Shown: positions 1-10,132, counted from the stretch's first letter. The stretch: 64,000 nucleotides of DNA from CAYVTM01 sp964454645 (GCA_964454645.1 CAYVTM010000004.1:1-64000); one strand, 5' to 3'. Made by a program: numbers and translations. Notes: generated from the letters alone by a model not told the origin.

Positions 1-59
1 TTGGATAGAGCATCTGACTACGGATCAGAAGGTTTGGGGTTCGAATCCCTACGAGTGCA
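1..59 (+). tRNA. tRNA-Arg (anticodon ACG), 3' part
   Basis: The window opens inside the D arm. The anticodon stem (13-17 with 25-29) encloses the loop CTACGGA with anticodon ACG at 20-22. The T arm (35-51) carries the TTCGAAT loop and is followed by the 3' acceptor strand and discriminator A at 59. No CCA is encoded. The 5' acceptor strand and the start of the D arm lie upstream of the window. Confidence 0.9.
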
Positions 60-63
60 CAGC

Positions 64-98
64 GCCCGCCGACGTTTAGGTCAGGCGGGTGTTTTTTT
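64..98 (+). terminator. Rho-independent terminator after tRNA-Arg
   Basis: GC-rich inverted repeat (CCCGCC at 65-70 pairing with GGCGGG at 84-89) followed by seven T at 92-98. It ends the tRNA-Arg transcript just before adk. Confidence 0.75.
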
Positions 99-141
99 AA
101 ATTTTTTCGGCTTCTTTACCAATCAGTTAAAATTTAAACAT

Positions 142-711
142 ATGCTAAACATCGTACTCTTTGGCCCTCCGGGTGCCGGCAAAGGCACACAATCTGAGAA
201 AATGATTGCAAAATATGAACTGGTACACTTATCAACCGGCGATATTTTAAGAGCGGAAATTGCAAATGGTACCGCACTTGGTTTGGAAGCAAAAAAATTA
301 ATGGATCAGGGAATATTAGTCCCCGATGCTGTAGTTATCGGAATGATAAGCAACAAGCTCGATGCAAATAAAGAAGCTAAAGGCTTTATATTTGATGGTT
401 TTCCGCGTACGGTGGCTCAAGCTGAAGCATTAGATACCTTACTCGCATCAAAAGATACATCTATAAAAACGATGATTGCTTTGGAAGTGGAGCAGGAAGA
501 GTTGAAAAGGCGTTTATTGTTGAGAGGGAAAGATTCAGGCCGCCCCGATGATGCTAATCCTGAAATTATTCAGAAACGTATCGAAGAATATCTATCAAAA
601 ACTGCACCCGTTGCAGATTATTATAAAAAACAAAACAAGTATGCCGCAGTGTACGGCATCGGTTCTATCGATGAGATTTTTGAAAAAACCTGTCGGGTGA
701 TAGAGAAATAA
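142..711 (+). CDS. adk: Adenylate kinase
   Basis: 189-aa adenylate kinase, catalysing ATP + AMP <=> 2 ADP in the cytoplasm. The P-loop GPPGAGKGT is at residues 8-16, the AMP-binding DGFPRT motif near residue 85, and a LID segment with RGKDSGRPDD. The LID is the short form without zinc-binding cysteines. The frame is open from base 1, but the first 47 codons read through the tRNA and its terminator; the ATG at 142 matches the family N-terminus (MLNIVLFGPPG). obgE follows 21 bp later, an adk-obgE order common in Bacteroidota, so cotranscription is likely. Confidence 0.96.
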   Translation: MLNIVLFGPPGAGKGTQSEKMIAKYELVHLSTGDILRAEIANGTALGLEAKKLMDQGILVPDAVVIGMISNKLDANKEAKGFIFDGFPRTVAQAEALDTLLASKDTSIKTMIALEVEQEELKRRLLLRGKDSGRPDDANPEIIQKRIEEYLSKTAPVADYYKKQNKYAAVYGIGSIDEIFEKTCRVIEK

Positions 712-732
712 GTTCAAATCATTTAAAATAGT

Positions 733-1725
733 ATGTCCGGCTCCAATTTTGTTGATTATGTGAAGATTTGTTGCCGTTCGGGTGCGGGAGGAGCAGGTTC
801 TGCCCATCTGCATCGCGATAAAAAAACGGCCAAAGGTGGTCCCGATGGTGGCGACGGCGGTCGCGGCGGTCATATCATCATTCGTGGAAACAGCCAGTAC
901 TGGACCTTACTCCATTTAAAGTATCGTAAACACATTATTGCCGAGAACGGGCAATCAGGTGCTTCTGCCCTGAAAACCGGTAAAACCGGTAAGGATGAGA
1001 TCTTGGAAGTCCCTCTGGGGACCATTGCTAAAGATGCAGAAAGTGGTAAGATTCATTTTGAAATTACAGAAGACGGGCAAACGGAGATATTAACTTCCGG
1101 CGGAAGAGGCGGTTTAGGTAACTGGCACTTTCGGTCTTCAACAAATCAAACACCACGTTTTGCTCAACCCGGCGAACCCGGTAAAGAAGAGTGGAAAATT
1201 CTTGAGTTAAAATTATTGGCTGATGTAGGATTGGTTGGATTTCCCAATGCCGGGAAGTCAACCCTGCTTTCAGTTGTTTCAGCTGCTAAACCTGAAATTG
1301 CCGATTATCCCTTTACAACCATAGTGCCTAATTTAGGAATTGTAGCTTATCGCGATAATAAATCTTTTGTGATGGCGGATATCCCGGGAATTATCGAAGG
1401 AGCCTCTAAAGGCAAAGGATTAGGATTTCGTTTCTTACGCCATATCGAGCGAAATGCCGTCCTGTTATTTATGATTCCTGCGGATAGTAAAGATATTCAT
1501 AATGAATATAAAGTCCTTTTAAATGAATTAAAAGAATATAATTCCGAATTATTGTTAAAACCACGACTATTGGCCATTACCAAATCCGATTTGCTTGATG
1601 AGGAATTGGTGGAGGAAATTAAAAAAGATCTTCCGGAAATACCTGTTGTTTTTATTTCCTCAGTCATACAAAAAGGAATTCCCGAATTAAAGGATATGTT
1701 GTGGAATGCTATTAATGCGTCCTAA
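733..1725 (+). CDS. obgE: Obg family GTPase (ObgE/CgtA)
   Basis: 330-aa ribosome-associated GTPase involved in late 50S assembly and stress signalling. The glycine-rich OBG fold covers about residues 1-160 ([13 protein letters not shown] near 35-47). The G domain follows with G1 GFPNAGKST, the switch II/G3 region DIPGIIEGA and G4 TKSD. The C-terminal OCT extension of some homologues is absent, as usual in this phylum. It lies 21 bp after adk on the same strand. Confidence 0.95.
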   Translation: MSGSNFVDYVKICCRSGAGGAGSAHLHRDKKTAKGGPDGGDGGRGGHIIIRGNSQYWTLLHLKYRKHIIAENGQSGASALKTGKTGKDEILEVPLGTIAKDAESGKIHFEITEDGQTEILTSGGRGGLGNWHFRSSTNQTPRFAQPGEPGKEEWKILELKLLADVGLVGFPNAGKSTLLSVVSAAKPEIADYPFTTIVPNLGIVAYRDNKSFVMADIPGIIEGASKGKGLGFRFLRHIERNAVLLFMIPADSKDIHNEYKVLLNELKEYNSELLLKPRLLAITKSDLLDEELVEEIKKDLPEIPVVFISSVIQKGIPELKDMLWNAINAS

Positions 1726-1845
1726 TTTAATTTTACATTCCTTAGATTATTCCTCGAATAATTTTTGTTTTTAGCAAATCATTTAGATATTTGATAAAGA
1801 TGTAATTCTTATGCAATTTTTGTATAGGTTTTTTACTCGTAAATC

Positions 1846-2232
1846 ATGGATAGAAACTCAGCTGTAAAAAAAATTCTATTAGTAGAGGACGATGATATCA
1901 GTCAGTTTTTGTTAAAGAAAATGATTGAAGATCAAGGTTATGAGCTGACAATTATCGATAATGGAGTAAGTGCGTTGGAACTCCTTGAAAACGTTCATTT
2001 CGATTTGATTATCATGGATATAGAGATGCCGATAATTTCGGGCATTGAAGCAACACGCAGGATACGAAGTATGCAGAATCCTGTTAAAGCACAAGTTCCT
2101 ATCATCGGAATTTCAGCAAACCCATTCGAATCGGCAGATGACTTTATACAAAAAGGAATGAGTGATTACATTATCAAACCGGTTGATGAAGCTGTTTTTG
2201 TTTTTAAAATGAAAACCTTTCTATACATGTAA
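1846..2232 (+). CDS. Stand-alone response regulator receiver (CheY-like)
   Basis: 128-aa single receiver domain with no output domain. It has the acidic pocket EDDD (14-17), phosphoacceptor Asp58 in IIMDIEMP, a small hydroxyl residue in the IGIS strand near 90, and the conserved Lys-Pro at 111-112. It probably acts by protein contact or in a phosphorelay. It is followed after 44 bp by a sigma-54-type response regulator, so the two may share a signalling circuit. No kinase gene is adjacent. Confidence 0.88.
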   Translation: MDRNSAVKKILLVEDDDISQFLLKKMIEDQGYELTIIDNGVSALELLENVHFDLIIMDIEMPIISGIEATRRIRSMQNPVKAQVPIIGISANPFESADDFIQKGMSDYIIKPVDEAVFVFKMKTFLYM

Positions 2233-2276
2233 CGTTTCAAAAATCATTTATATCTTCGGAAGAACGAAATTCAACT

Positions 2277-3641
2277 ATGTCGAATAACCCGCTTAAAATT
2301 TTTATTGTTGAGGATGATCTTTGGTATAGCAAATTCCTGAATCATCAGATAGCAATGAACCCCGACTATATCGTTTCGGTTTTTCACAGTGCCAAGGATT
2401 GTATTGCTGCTCTTGATCAAGAACCTGACATTATCACGCTGGATTATACCTTACCCGATATGAACGGGGCAGATTTATTAAAGAAGATTAAAAGTATATC
2501 TTCCGAAACGGAGGTTATTATTATATCCGGACAGGAAGATATTCAAACAGCTATCGGGTTGTTACGCATGGGTGCTTATGATTATTTGATGAAAAACGAT
2601 GATACGAAAGAGCGTATCTGGAATTTGATCAATAACATTAAAGCAAACATCGGACTTAAAGAAGAGATTACTCATCTTAAAGAAGAAATTGTACATAAAT
2701 ACGATTTTGAAACCTCAATTATAGGCACCAGCGATTCAATCAAAAAAATATTTGGACTGATTGAGAAAGCGAGTAAAACGCAAATCACTGTCTCTGTTTC
2801 CGGCGAAACAGGTACAGGAAAAGAGTTAGTCGCAAAATCTATTCATTATAATTCTTCTCGTAAGAAACAAACTTTTGTAGCGGTGAATGTTTCTGCTATT
2901 CCGAAAGATCTGATCGAAAGTGAATTATTTGGACACGAGAAAGGCTCCTTTACGGGTTCACATGCACGAAGAATCGGGAAGTTCGAAGAAGCAAGCGGCG
3001 GAACTTTATTTCTGGACGAGATTGGCGATTTCAGCTTGAGTTTACAGAGCAAACTCCTACGTGTATTGCAAGAGCGCGAAATTACCCGTGTGGGTGGAAA
3101 TGAAGTGATTCCGGTAGATGTCCGTATCATTACGGCAACACATAAAAATTTATTGGAAGAAGTAAACAAAGGGAATTTTCGGGAAGATCTATATTATCGC
3201 TTGTATGGATTGCCGATTGTATTGCCACCTTTAAGAGAGCGTGGAGGTGATATTCTCGTCATTGCTAAACATTTTATTAAAGAGTTCTGTAAAGAAAATA
3301 AGATCAGGCAAAAACAAATAAGCCCGGAAGCAAGAGAGAAATTACTCGCTTATCATTACCCCGGAAATGTCAGGGAGCTAAAAGCTCTGATAGAATTAGC
3401 TGTGGTAATTTCGGATGATGATTTCATCAAGCCCGAAGATATTACATTTACCCGCATGAGTTCGATCAATGATTTGTTGAATCAGGAACAAACGATGGAG
3501 CAATACAGCCTCTCAATCATGCAACATTTTCTGGATAAATACAATGGAAATGTATTGCAGGCTGCCGGAAAATTAGATATCGGTAAGTCAACCATCTATC
3601 GTTTTATTTCCGAAGGGAAGCTGATTGTCAAACGCAATTAA
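2277..3641 (+). CDS. Sigma-54-dependent response regulator (NtrC family)
   Basis: 454 aa in three parts. The receiver has DD at 13-14, phosphoacceptor Asp56 and Lys106. The AAA+ sigma-54 activator domain (about 147-370) has Walker A GETGTGKE (176-183) and Walker B TLFLDEIGD. The C-terminal part is a short Fis-like helix-turn-helix (AAGKLDIGKSTIYRF). The loop that contacts sigma-54, normally GAFTGA, reads GSFTGS here, a modest deviation. It should activate sigma-54 promoters when phosphorylated. The partner kinase is not adjacent. Confidence 0.92.
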   Translation: MSNNPLKIFIVEDDLWYSKFLNHQIAMNPDYIVSVFHSAKDCIAALDQEPDIITLDYTLPDMNGADLLKKIKSISSETEVIIISGQEDIQTAIGLLRMGAYDYLMKNDDTKERIWNLINNIKANIGLKEEITHLKEEIVHKYDFETSIIGTSDSIKKIFGLIEKASKTQITVSVSGETGTGKELVAKSIHYNSSRKKQTFVAVNVSAIPKDLIESELFGHEKGSFTGSHARRIGKFEEASGGTLFLDEIGDFSLSLQSKLLRVLQEREITRVGGNEVIPVDVRIITATHKNLLEEVNKGNFREDLYYRLYGLPIVLPPLRERGGDILVIAKHFIKEFCKENKIRQKQISPEAREKLLAYHYPGNVRELKALIELAVVISDDDFIKPEDITFTRMSSINDLLNQEQTMEQYSLSIMQHFLDKYNGNVLQAAGKLDIGKSTIYRFISEGKLIVKRN

Positions 3642-3655
3642 AAACAAGATTCTAC

Positions 3656-4657
3656 TTAGTCTTGTCCCATACAAGGTTGCCCCGAAATACTCAGAATATT
3701 ATTTTCGAAAGAATACGTTATCCCCGTCGATAAAGCAATCACATTCATCAGACTATGCAAATCGGGATCGCTGAAAGATCCTGTAAAATGGCAGTTCATA
3801 ATGGCTCCATCGGCTTGTACTTCTATATTGAAATAATGTTCGATAGTTTCAAATACGATAGCCAGGGTTACATCCGAGAAAACAATAGATTTTGTTTTCC
3901 AGGCAATGAAGTTTTCATTCTCGATACTTGTTTTCAGGAATTCCCCCTCGGGAGATGCAATACCTTTAGAACCCTTTTCTAAAATAACATGTTTGTTTTT
4001 GTCAGTCATGCCTAATTCTACTGTCCCGGAATTTACAGAGACTTCCACCGGTAATGAAGAATCGTAAGCTTGTACATTGAATGAGGTCCCCAACACTTTA
4101 GTGTATAGGCTGCCGGTATGAATAATGAAAGGTTTATTTGCATCTTTTGTAACTTCGAAATAGGCTTCACCGCTCAAATTTAATTCGCGTGTTTGCCCTT
4201 CGAAATTTTTAGCATAACTTAATTGAGAGTTTTTATTTAGCCAAACGGTACTTCCATCGGGTAATTGTATTTCAATGATCTCAGTAGCATTGCTGCTATA
4301 TTGTATGATGGATGGTGTTGAATTCAGATTATAAATAACCAAGCCTAGGCCTACGAGTACAACGAATACAGCTGCTGCACGCAGAAATAGATTTTTAGAA
4401 GAAGTCCGGATACTTCGCATTTTTGTTTCGCCGGCTATACCTGTAGCTTTGGCAACTTTGTCCCAGGCCTTACCAGTATTGGCTTCGAATGTAACCGTGC
4501 TTCCGGCCGACTGATCCCAAAGCATTTTTATCTCCGTGTAAAAAGCTTTGTTCTCTTCCGATTCTTTTATCCATTGTTCCAAGAATTGTTTTTCGCCCGG
4601 ACTTGCATTGCCGCTAAGTACCGAGGATATTAATTCTATAATCTGATCTGTGTTCAT
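3656..4657 (-). CDS. FecR-family anti-sigma factor
   Basis: 333-aa inner-membrane signal transducer. A cytoplasmic N-terminal anti-sigma region is followed by one membrane helix (about 88-110), a periplasmic FecR domain (IQLPDGSTVWLN ... GEAYFEV) and a C-terminal DUF4974-like domain (FSDVTLAIVFETIEHYF). It sits in a minus-strand cluster with an ECF sigma factor and a TonB receptor carrying an STN signalling domain. By analogy with FecIRA it would relay outer-membrane ligand binding to the sigma factor. The order sigma-receptor-DUF4249-FecR, with FecR last, is slightly unusual. Confidence 0.9.
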   Translation of the reverse strand: MNTDQIIELISSVLSGNASPGEKQFLEQWIKESEENKAFYTEIKMLWDQSAGSTVTFEANTGKAWDKVAKATGIAGETKMRSIRTSSKNLFLRAAAVFVVLVGLGLVIYNLNSTPSIIQYSSNATEIIEIQLPDGSTVWLNKNSQLSYAKNFEGQTRELNLSGEAYFEVTKDANKPFIIHTGSLYTKVLGTSFNVQAYDSSLPVEVSVNSGTVELGMTDKNKHVILEKGSKGIASPEGEFLKTSIENENFIAWKTKSIVFSDVTLAIVFETIEHYFNIEVQADGAIMNCHFTGSFSDPDLHSLMNVIALSTGITYSFENNILSISGQPCMGQD

Positions 4658-4666
4658 GTGCGTAAA

Positions 4667-5509
4667 TTAAAAAATATCTTTCATAACTGTATTATTATAG
4701 GAAGCAAATATTCCTAATCCACCGTTTATATTGCTGTAAGGTTTATTGGTAGCATCATCTATTTCCATGAATAAAGATGGATTCGATTTCGTATGAAATA
4801 AATAATAAGGTTTGTCGGTATTGTATAATAATAATTTAACAGATTTTAGTGCATGTGTAGGAATAGGTTTCGCACGGTATTTCATTTTCAAAACCGTTGG
4901 AGAACCGTTTGAATAAAAAAATTCTGTGTCCGAGTCGGGTGTTAACTCCAGCATTTCCGAATGAAACCCGCCGTTAATCGTATCGTTATAAAAATAGATC
5001 ATTTCGGCATCGGTACGATAAAATTTTTCGGATGTACCGCTATAATTCCAGTTCATCTCGTAAATAAATTGAATTTGGTTATTTATGATGATTGAGTCCG
5101 TGGTATATGTAAAGTCAACAAGTTCGGATTCCGGTACCTTGCAAACCGCATGAGCAGAATAACCCGAAGGGGTTTGCACATTAAGTGTATAGCTCTTTCC
5201 TCCTTCAATCGGATAAATACTTGTACTTAAAAAATATAAATAATAATCAGGAGCATATTCGAGTGTATCGCTATATGTTCCATCACTGATGGTAACGATT
5301 GCGTCTTCGACAATCAGATCGTCGTTAGGAGTACTGAATACCGGACTGGAATATAAAACGTATGCTTTTATCAGGCCATCATCCGGACTTATAAAAGATG
5401 AAACAATAACCTTTTTTTCTCCTTTGGGTGTAGGGATGTCTGCATCCAGTTCTTCGCAAGAACCGAGAACAAATGAAGAGAGAATGAAAAGATAAACAAG
5501 ACGTTTCAT
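4667..5509 (-). CDS. DUF4249-family lipoprotein
   Basis: 280-aa predicted lipoprotein. The signal peptide ends in a lipobox LGSC with Cys17, followed by acidic residues. The body fits the DUF4249 family, which usually accompanies Bacteroidota TonB receptors and may be a surface ligand-binding partner. It lies 2 bp after the receptor and 9 bp before fecR, so all three are probably one transcript. Substrate unknown. Confidence 0.82.
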   Translation of the reverse strand: MKRLVYLFILSSFVLGSCEELDADIPTPKGEKKVIVSSFISPDDGLIKAYVLYSSPVFSTPNDDLIVEDAIVTISDGTYSDTLEYAPDYYLYFLSTSIYPIEGGKSYTLNVQTPSGYSAHAVCKVPESELVDFTYTTDSIIINNQIQFIYEMNWNYSGTSEKFYRTDAEMIYFYNDTINGGFHSEMLELTPDSDTEFFYSNGSPTVLKMKYRAKPIPTHALKSVKLLLYNTDKPYYLFHTKSNPSLFMEIDDATNKPYSNINGGLGIFASYNNTVMKDIF

Positions 5510-5511
5510 TT

Positions 5512-8151
5512 TTAAAAGCTTAATGTGAATGACAAAGATGGACTGATACCAAAGAACGCCATTTTCTTTAATTTGTTTACTCCGTTGGACTCGCTTACAA
5601 TTGTATAAAATAAAGGGTTTTTACGGTTATAAACGTTCAAGGCACCTATGTCAATTTTTAAAATCGATTTTTTGATAGTTGTTTGATACTTCATATTTAC
5701 ATCCAATTTATGATAGGGAGCAGCGCGATAACTGTTACGTTCCCCATATTCGGTAAAAAAATAAAAAACACTATTCTGGTCGAAACCGGGATAAGGATTC
5801 AGATCCCCGGGTTCATGTCCCAATACGGCATAATTGCTACTAGGTAAAGTTATTGCATTCCCTGTTGCAAAAATCCATGCGGATTGTAAACTCCAGTGTT
5901 TGTTTAAAATTATGTTTGTATAAACCGAAATACTGTGCCTGCGATCGAAACTTGCCCAAAACGCCTTTCCATTATTTAATTCATCAAACTGCCATTTGGT
6001 ATATGACAACGAATAGGATACCCATCCACTAAGCCAGCCTTCTTTTTTTTCTAATTGAATTTCAGTACCATACGATTCCCCTTGCCCCATAATCAGCCGG
6101 TCTTCCCAATCATTTGTTTGCGATTCATTCGGATTGAAGAAGAAATTCAGGAAATTGTAACCGGGCCTGAAGGTGCTGATACGCTTGTTTTTTTTATAAT
6201 AAGTCTCTAAAGAAAGTTTAAAAGACGAATTTGCTTTCTGTATAAATCCTAACCCGTATTGATAGGATGTTTGTGGTTTAAGCCGCTCCGTTGCCGGTAA
6301 CCACAAATCGTTGGGTAATCCGACTCCAAACTGGTTTCCGATAAAATGCATATACTGCATCATACGGGCATACGAAATTTTCAGGGAACGTTTTTTATCG
6401 AATTGCCATGCGGCGGATAAGCGGGGTTCGGGATTAAAATACGCTTTCTGTTTATATTGGAAGTGACTCAAACGTACACCCATATTTAACTGAACACGAT
6501 TGCTGACCTGATACTCATCCTCTGCGTACCATGCGCTTTCGAAACCGTAAAAATTTTGTTTATGTGATTCGTAGGTCTCCAAAGTATCATTCGTATGTCT
6601 GAAACTATTGGATGGGGCAATGCGATGATCGATTAAATGAATCCCTGTTTTTATATGATGCTTAATATTCGGGTAATAATCCACATCATGCTTGAATGAA
6701 ACATCACGTATTCCCGATCCAAATTCTAATGAGATTCTTTCATTAAAGTATTGATCGTTCTGAAGGCTTATTAAATCGAAATTGCTGTATATGAATGTGG
6801 TATTAGCGAATACTTTACTGTTGTATAAGTGATTCCAACGAAAAGAACCCGAAACATTACCCCAGGTTAAAAAATCCATGCTTAATCCATTACTGACATC
6901 ATCGTTTTTAACATTAAACTTATCTCCGCTTTTATAAAAGCTCAGATAAATTTTATCATTCTTACTAAATTCATGATTGAATTTTGTATTGATATCATAA
7001 AAATTATATTTGATACGTACATTCTCCGTGGCATTGGTCCGGTTCAGCAGTTCATTGAGATGAGTTCTGCGGGCAGAAATAAAAAATGATGTTTTGTCTT
7101 TAATAACAGGCCCTTCAACATTAAGACGGGTAGTTAAAAGCCCGACAGCTGCTTCGGCATGAAAATTTTCTTTATTTCCCTCGCGTGTGCTCATCTCCAC
7201 AACAGAAGAAAGCCGCCCGCCATATCTTGCAGGAAATCCTCCTTTAATGATCTGCAAATTCTTTAAGGCATCTCCGTTAAAAACAGAGAAGAGCCCGAAC
7301 ATGTGGAAAGGATTATAGATAGAAGCATCATCCAAAATAATCAGGTTCTGATCGGGAGTACCTCCGCGAATGTTATATCCATTGCTGATATCATGTTCTC
7401 GACTTACTCCGGGTAAATAATGTGTACTTTTCAGAACATCTTTTTCGCCCAGTAACTGGGGAAATTTAGTCATCTCATTAAAATCTAGATTCAAAGAACT
7501 CATTAAAAGATCTTCCTCTTTTTTAATACCCTGGATTTCTACCGGACTAAAGGTATTCGATGATTTGAGAAGTATATTTAGTTCTGTATCTTTTGTTAAA
7601 ATAATTTTTTTGTAAACAGGTTCATAGCCTATATAACTAAAAGCCAACAAGTGGGTATCAGAATTTAGGGTAAGTGAATAGAAGCCGTAATTATTACTGC
7701 TAGAGCCCAAATAATAACCGGGTTTATAAATACTTACTCCGGGTAGAAGTTCTTTACTTCCTTCTTCCCGGATGTATCCGCTGATGGTATATCGTTTTTG
7801 TACCGGACCCAAAATAATTACCCCGTCCATTTCGGCAAAACTTATTTCCTTCCCCTGAAATAAATCATTTAAAACAGCTTTAAGCTCCTGGTTTTTCTGA
7901 TAGATACTAATCTTCTGATCTATATTTATTTTATCGGTACTGTATGAGAACCGTATTTGGTAATTTTTTTCCAGTTGTTGTAAGGCATCGAAAATGCTTC
8001 CCGAAGCGACTGTGATACTAACTTTTTGTTTTAATACCGATTGAGCTGTTGAAACCATTGAAATGCATAACAAGACAATACAAAGGATTGCTGACGAACA
8101 AAGTATTTTTTTTAAGGGTGGTATTATGTAGCGCATTATACCTAATGACAA
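5512..8151 (-). CDS. TonB-dependent receptor with STN signalling domain (FecA-like)
   Basis: 879-aa outer-membrane receptor. A signal peptide (about 1-36) is followed by an STN/secretin-N domain (about 45-112, the signalling module), a carboxypeptidase-regulatory-like beta-sandwich (about 120-205), the plug (near LNLDFNEMTKFPQLLGEKDV and RGGTPDQN) and a 22-strand-type barrel ending in aromatic LSFTLSF. The STN domain indicates that it signals through the neighbouring FecR and sigma factor. The initiator is uncertain: MSLGIM, or the Met six residues in. Substrate cannot be read from the sequence. Confidence 0.92.
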   Translation of the reverse strand: MSLGIMRYIIPPLKKILCSSAILCIVLLCISMVSTAQSVLKQKVSITVASGSIFDALQQLEKNYQIRFSYSTDKINIDQKISIYQKNQELKAVLNDLFQGKEISFAEMDGVIILGPVQKRYTISGYIREEGSKELLPGVSIYKPGYYLGSSSNNYGFYSLTLNSDTHLLAFSYIGYEPVYKKIILTKDTELNILLKSSNTFSPVEIQGIKKEEDLLMSSLNLDFNEMTKFPQLLGEKDVLKSTHYLPGVSREHDISNGYNIRGGTPDQNLIILDDASIYNPFHMFGLFSVFNGDALKNLQIIKGGFPARYGGRLSSVVEMSTREGNKENFHAEAAVGLLTTRLNVEGPVIKDKTSFFISARRTHLNELLNRTNATENVRIKYNFYDINTKFNHEFSKNDKIYLSFYKSGDKFNVKNDDVSNGLSMDFLTWGNVSGSFRWNHLYNSKVFANTTFIYSNFDLISLQNDQYFNERISLEFGSGIRDVSFKHDVDYYPNIKHHIKTGIHLIDHRIAPSNSFRHTNDTLETYESHKQNFYGFESAWYAEDEYQVSNRVQLNMGVRLSHFQYKQKAYFNPEPRLSAAWQFDKKRSLKISYARMMQYMHFIGNQFGVGLPNDLWLPATERLKPQTSYQYGLGFIQKANSSFKLSLETYYKKNKRISTFRPGYNFLNFFFNPNESQTNDWEDRLIMGQGESYGTEIQLEKKEGWLSGWVSYSLSYTKWQFDELNNGKAFWASFDRRHSISVYTNIILNKHWSLQSAWIFATGNAITLPSSNYAVLGHEPGDLNPYPGFDQNSVFYFFTEYGERNSYRAAPYHKLDVNMKYQTTIKKSILKIDIGALNVYNRKNPLFYTIVSESNGVNKLKKMAFFGISPSLSFTLSF

Positions 8152-8173
8152 ATTATTGATGGAACACCCTTAC

Positions 8174-8773
8174 CTATAAGAATCGGAAAATACTGAAGAA
8201 TAATAGCAGCATCGGATTAGCCTGGTATTCTTTAATAAATTCACGCAAAGTTTGTAAGGCCTTTCCCATTTGTGCCTCTACCGTTTTGATGGAAATACCG
8301 AGCTGTTCGGCGATTTCGCGGTAACTCATACCCTCGAAACGGCTGAGTACAAAAATTTCACGTCGTTTTTCAGGTAAGGATTGTATAGCTTCCTGAATTA
8401 GTTTGTTTAATTCTTTTGCTTCCAATTGATGTTGAGAGGAATTATCTTCTTCACTGCGTATATTTTGCAAACGTTCTTCGTTAATACGTTTACGCTGAGC
8501 CGATTTTAAATGATTTAATGCCCGGTTTCTTGCCGATACCGTAAGGTAAGCTGCAACCGAATCGGGTACTTCCATCATACTGCGTGATTCCCAGATTTTA
8601 ATAAATAACTGTTGAACAACATCTTCCGCCGCTTCTTCATCTTCAGTAATACGTATAATCTTGCGGCACAAAGGGTTATAGTGGCGACGAAACAAAGACT
8701 CGAATGCTTTCGAATCATTGTCTTTCATCAGCTTAAAAAGTTGTTCGTCTTTAAGGGTATTATTATAGGTCAT
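8174..8773 (-). CDS. ECF RNA polymerase sigma factor
   Basis: 199-aa ECF (sigma-70 group 4) factor. Region 2 is around residues 25-95 (AAEDVVQQLFIKIWE) and region 4 around 130-185 (FEGMSYREIAEQLGIS, a helix-turn-helix). It is the first gene of a minus-strand operon with the STN TonB receptor, DUF4249 lipoprotein and FecR, so it is probably the FecI-like factor for this operon. The C-terminus ends in a hydrophobic FFSIFRFL tail. Confidence 0.92.
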   Translation of the reverse strand: MTYNNTLKDEQLFKLMKDNDSKAFESLFRRHYNPLCRKIIRITEDEEAAEDVVQQLFIKIWESRSMMEVPDSVAAYLTVSARNRALNHLKSAQRKRINEERLQNIRSEEDNSSQHQLEAKELNKLIQEAIQSLPEKRREIFVLSRFEGMSYREIAEQLGISIKTVEAQMGKALQTLREFIKEYQANPMLLLFFSIFRFL

Positions 8774-8842
8774 ACAAGAATGTGCAAACCTAATAATAAA
8801 CTTTGATATATTAAATACAGGGAATTAAAGGTCAAGAATAAG

Positions 8843-9199
8843 TTAATCTCCCTCATAAATAACCCCCGAACTAGGGGTTTCATGCAATTCAATACGGTAT
8901 AAACCTGCTAATTCGGGCTTTATTTCATTCCATAACCATTTAGCAAGGAGTTCGGAAGTCGGGTTTTCCAATCCGGGTATATCGTTTAAAGTATGATGAT
9001 CAAGGCGGTCGATAATAGGGCTGATTACCTTTTTCACAATGCCAAAGTCGAGTACCCAACCCAATGAAGGGTCGGGCTCGCCTTTAAGATATACCGTCAG
9101 TTTGTAAGTGTGTCCATGCATTTGTTTGCACTTATGCCCATCAGGCACATTCGGCAGAAAATGAGCCGAATCGAATGTAAACTGTTTAAAAATAATCAT
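8843..9199 (-). CDS. queD: 6-pyruvoyl-tetrahydropterin synthase / QueD family
   Basis: 118-aa member of the PTPS/QueD family, which makes 6-carboxy-tetrahydropterin for queuosine/7-deazaguanine synthesis or a related pterin. The zinc-binding histidines are visible (SAHFLP, MHGHTY), with the catalytic Cys in HKCKQMHGH and a C-terminal ELHETPSSG substrate-binding motif. The length is typical of QueD. No other queuosine gene is next to it. It lies 21 bp from the downstream universal stress gene on the same strand. Confidence 0.85.
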   Translation of the reverse strand: MIIFKQFTFDSAHFLPNVPDGHKCKQMHGHTYKLTVYLKGEPDPSLGWVLDFGIVKKVISPIIDRLDHHTLNDIPGLENPTSELLAKWLWNEIKPELAGLYRIELHETPSSGVIYEGD

Positions 9200-9220
9200 T
9201 CTTAATCGTTTTAATTTCTC

Positions 9221-10132
9221 TTACCAACCGTAAGGATGTAGATTGATTGTATTCGGATTAAATGTAGGGCGAATGCTTATTACCGGGATTTTTGAACGGT
9301 TCACTAAACGTTGTGCCACCGGCCCCATAACGTATTCCGATATATTGCTTTTATCCATATCCGACATTACCATAATCAAATCGGCTTCGCATTCTTCTGC
9401 ATAATCCAGGATAAGTTTAGATACCGAGCCGGAACCACGTACTTCTGTTTGTACTTTTACACCTAAATCAGTTGCAATTGTTTTAATCTGTTCGGCATGT
9501 GCTGTTAATCTGCGTCTGCCTTCATCTGTATTCGTATCATCGATTCCCAGCACTATCAATGTTGAATCGAACCATTGCGCAAGCTTAATCCCGTAGTCCA
9601 CTTTCTCTCGTGAATGCGGTTGGTCTCTGAATTGTAAAAGAATACGTTTGAAAATATTATTATCAATGGTGTTTAATTTTTTCTGGACAGAAAGAACCGG
9701 GCAGGGTGCCTCACTTATAACACGTACGGCATTACTTCCGATAATAAACTCCCGAACCCCTGAAACCCCATGAGTGCTCATCACAATCATATCGATATCC
9801 TCTTCCTTAACAATCTTAACAATCTCCGGATGGCTTCTGCCCGAACGTAGGATGGTGTTGAATTTAACGCCACTGCTTACATATTGTGCAGCTATTTTAT
9901 CAAGTTGCTCTTTCTTTACTTTTTTTAGTTCGTCCTCATACAACATCATGTTTCCGCTAAGCATATAAGCTTCGCCGCTGATAGGGTAGATTAACATCTC
10001 TTCCGAGATATGTACCAGGTTTATTTCTGCTTGCTCTTTTTTTGCTAAAATAATAGCATAGTCAATGGCATTTAAAGATAATTCCGAAAAGTCGGTTGGG
10101 ACAAGAATCTTTTTTAATTTAAACGTGTTCAT
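9221..10132 (-). CDS. Universal stress protein, tandem Usp domains
   Basis: 303 aa with two Usp domains (about 1-150 and 160-303). The first has the ATP-binding signature (STHGVSGVREFIIGSNAVRV followed by PCPVLSV). The second is degenerate there, with GP replacing GS in YVMGPVAQR, so it may not bind nucleotide. Tandem Usp proteins are cytoplasmic stress or energy-status proteins. The 408 bp upstream is non-coding and shared with the divergent oxidoreductase operon. Confidence 0.9.
   Translation of the reverse strand: MNTFKLKKILVPTDFSELSLNAIDYAIILAKKEQAEINLVHISEEMLIYPISGEAYMLSGNMMLYEDELKKVKKEQLDKIAAQYVSSGVKFNTILRSGRSHPEIVKIVKEEDIDMIVMSTHGVSGVREFIIGSNAVRVISEAPCPVLSVQKKLNTIDNNIFKRILLQFRDQPHSREKVDYGIKLAQWFDSTLIVLGIDDTNTDEGRRRLTAHAEQIKTIATDLGVKVQTEVRGSGSVSKLILDYAEECEADLIMVMSDMDKSNISEYVMGPVAQRLVNRSKIPVISIRPTFNPNTINLHPYGW

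Noticed and set aside
3642..3661. Short CAAGA/TCTTG hairpin between the sigma-54 regulator and fecR
   Set aside because: The stem is only 5 bp and overlaps the fecR end; too weak to call a terminator.
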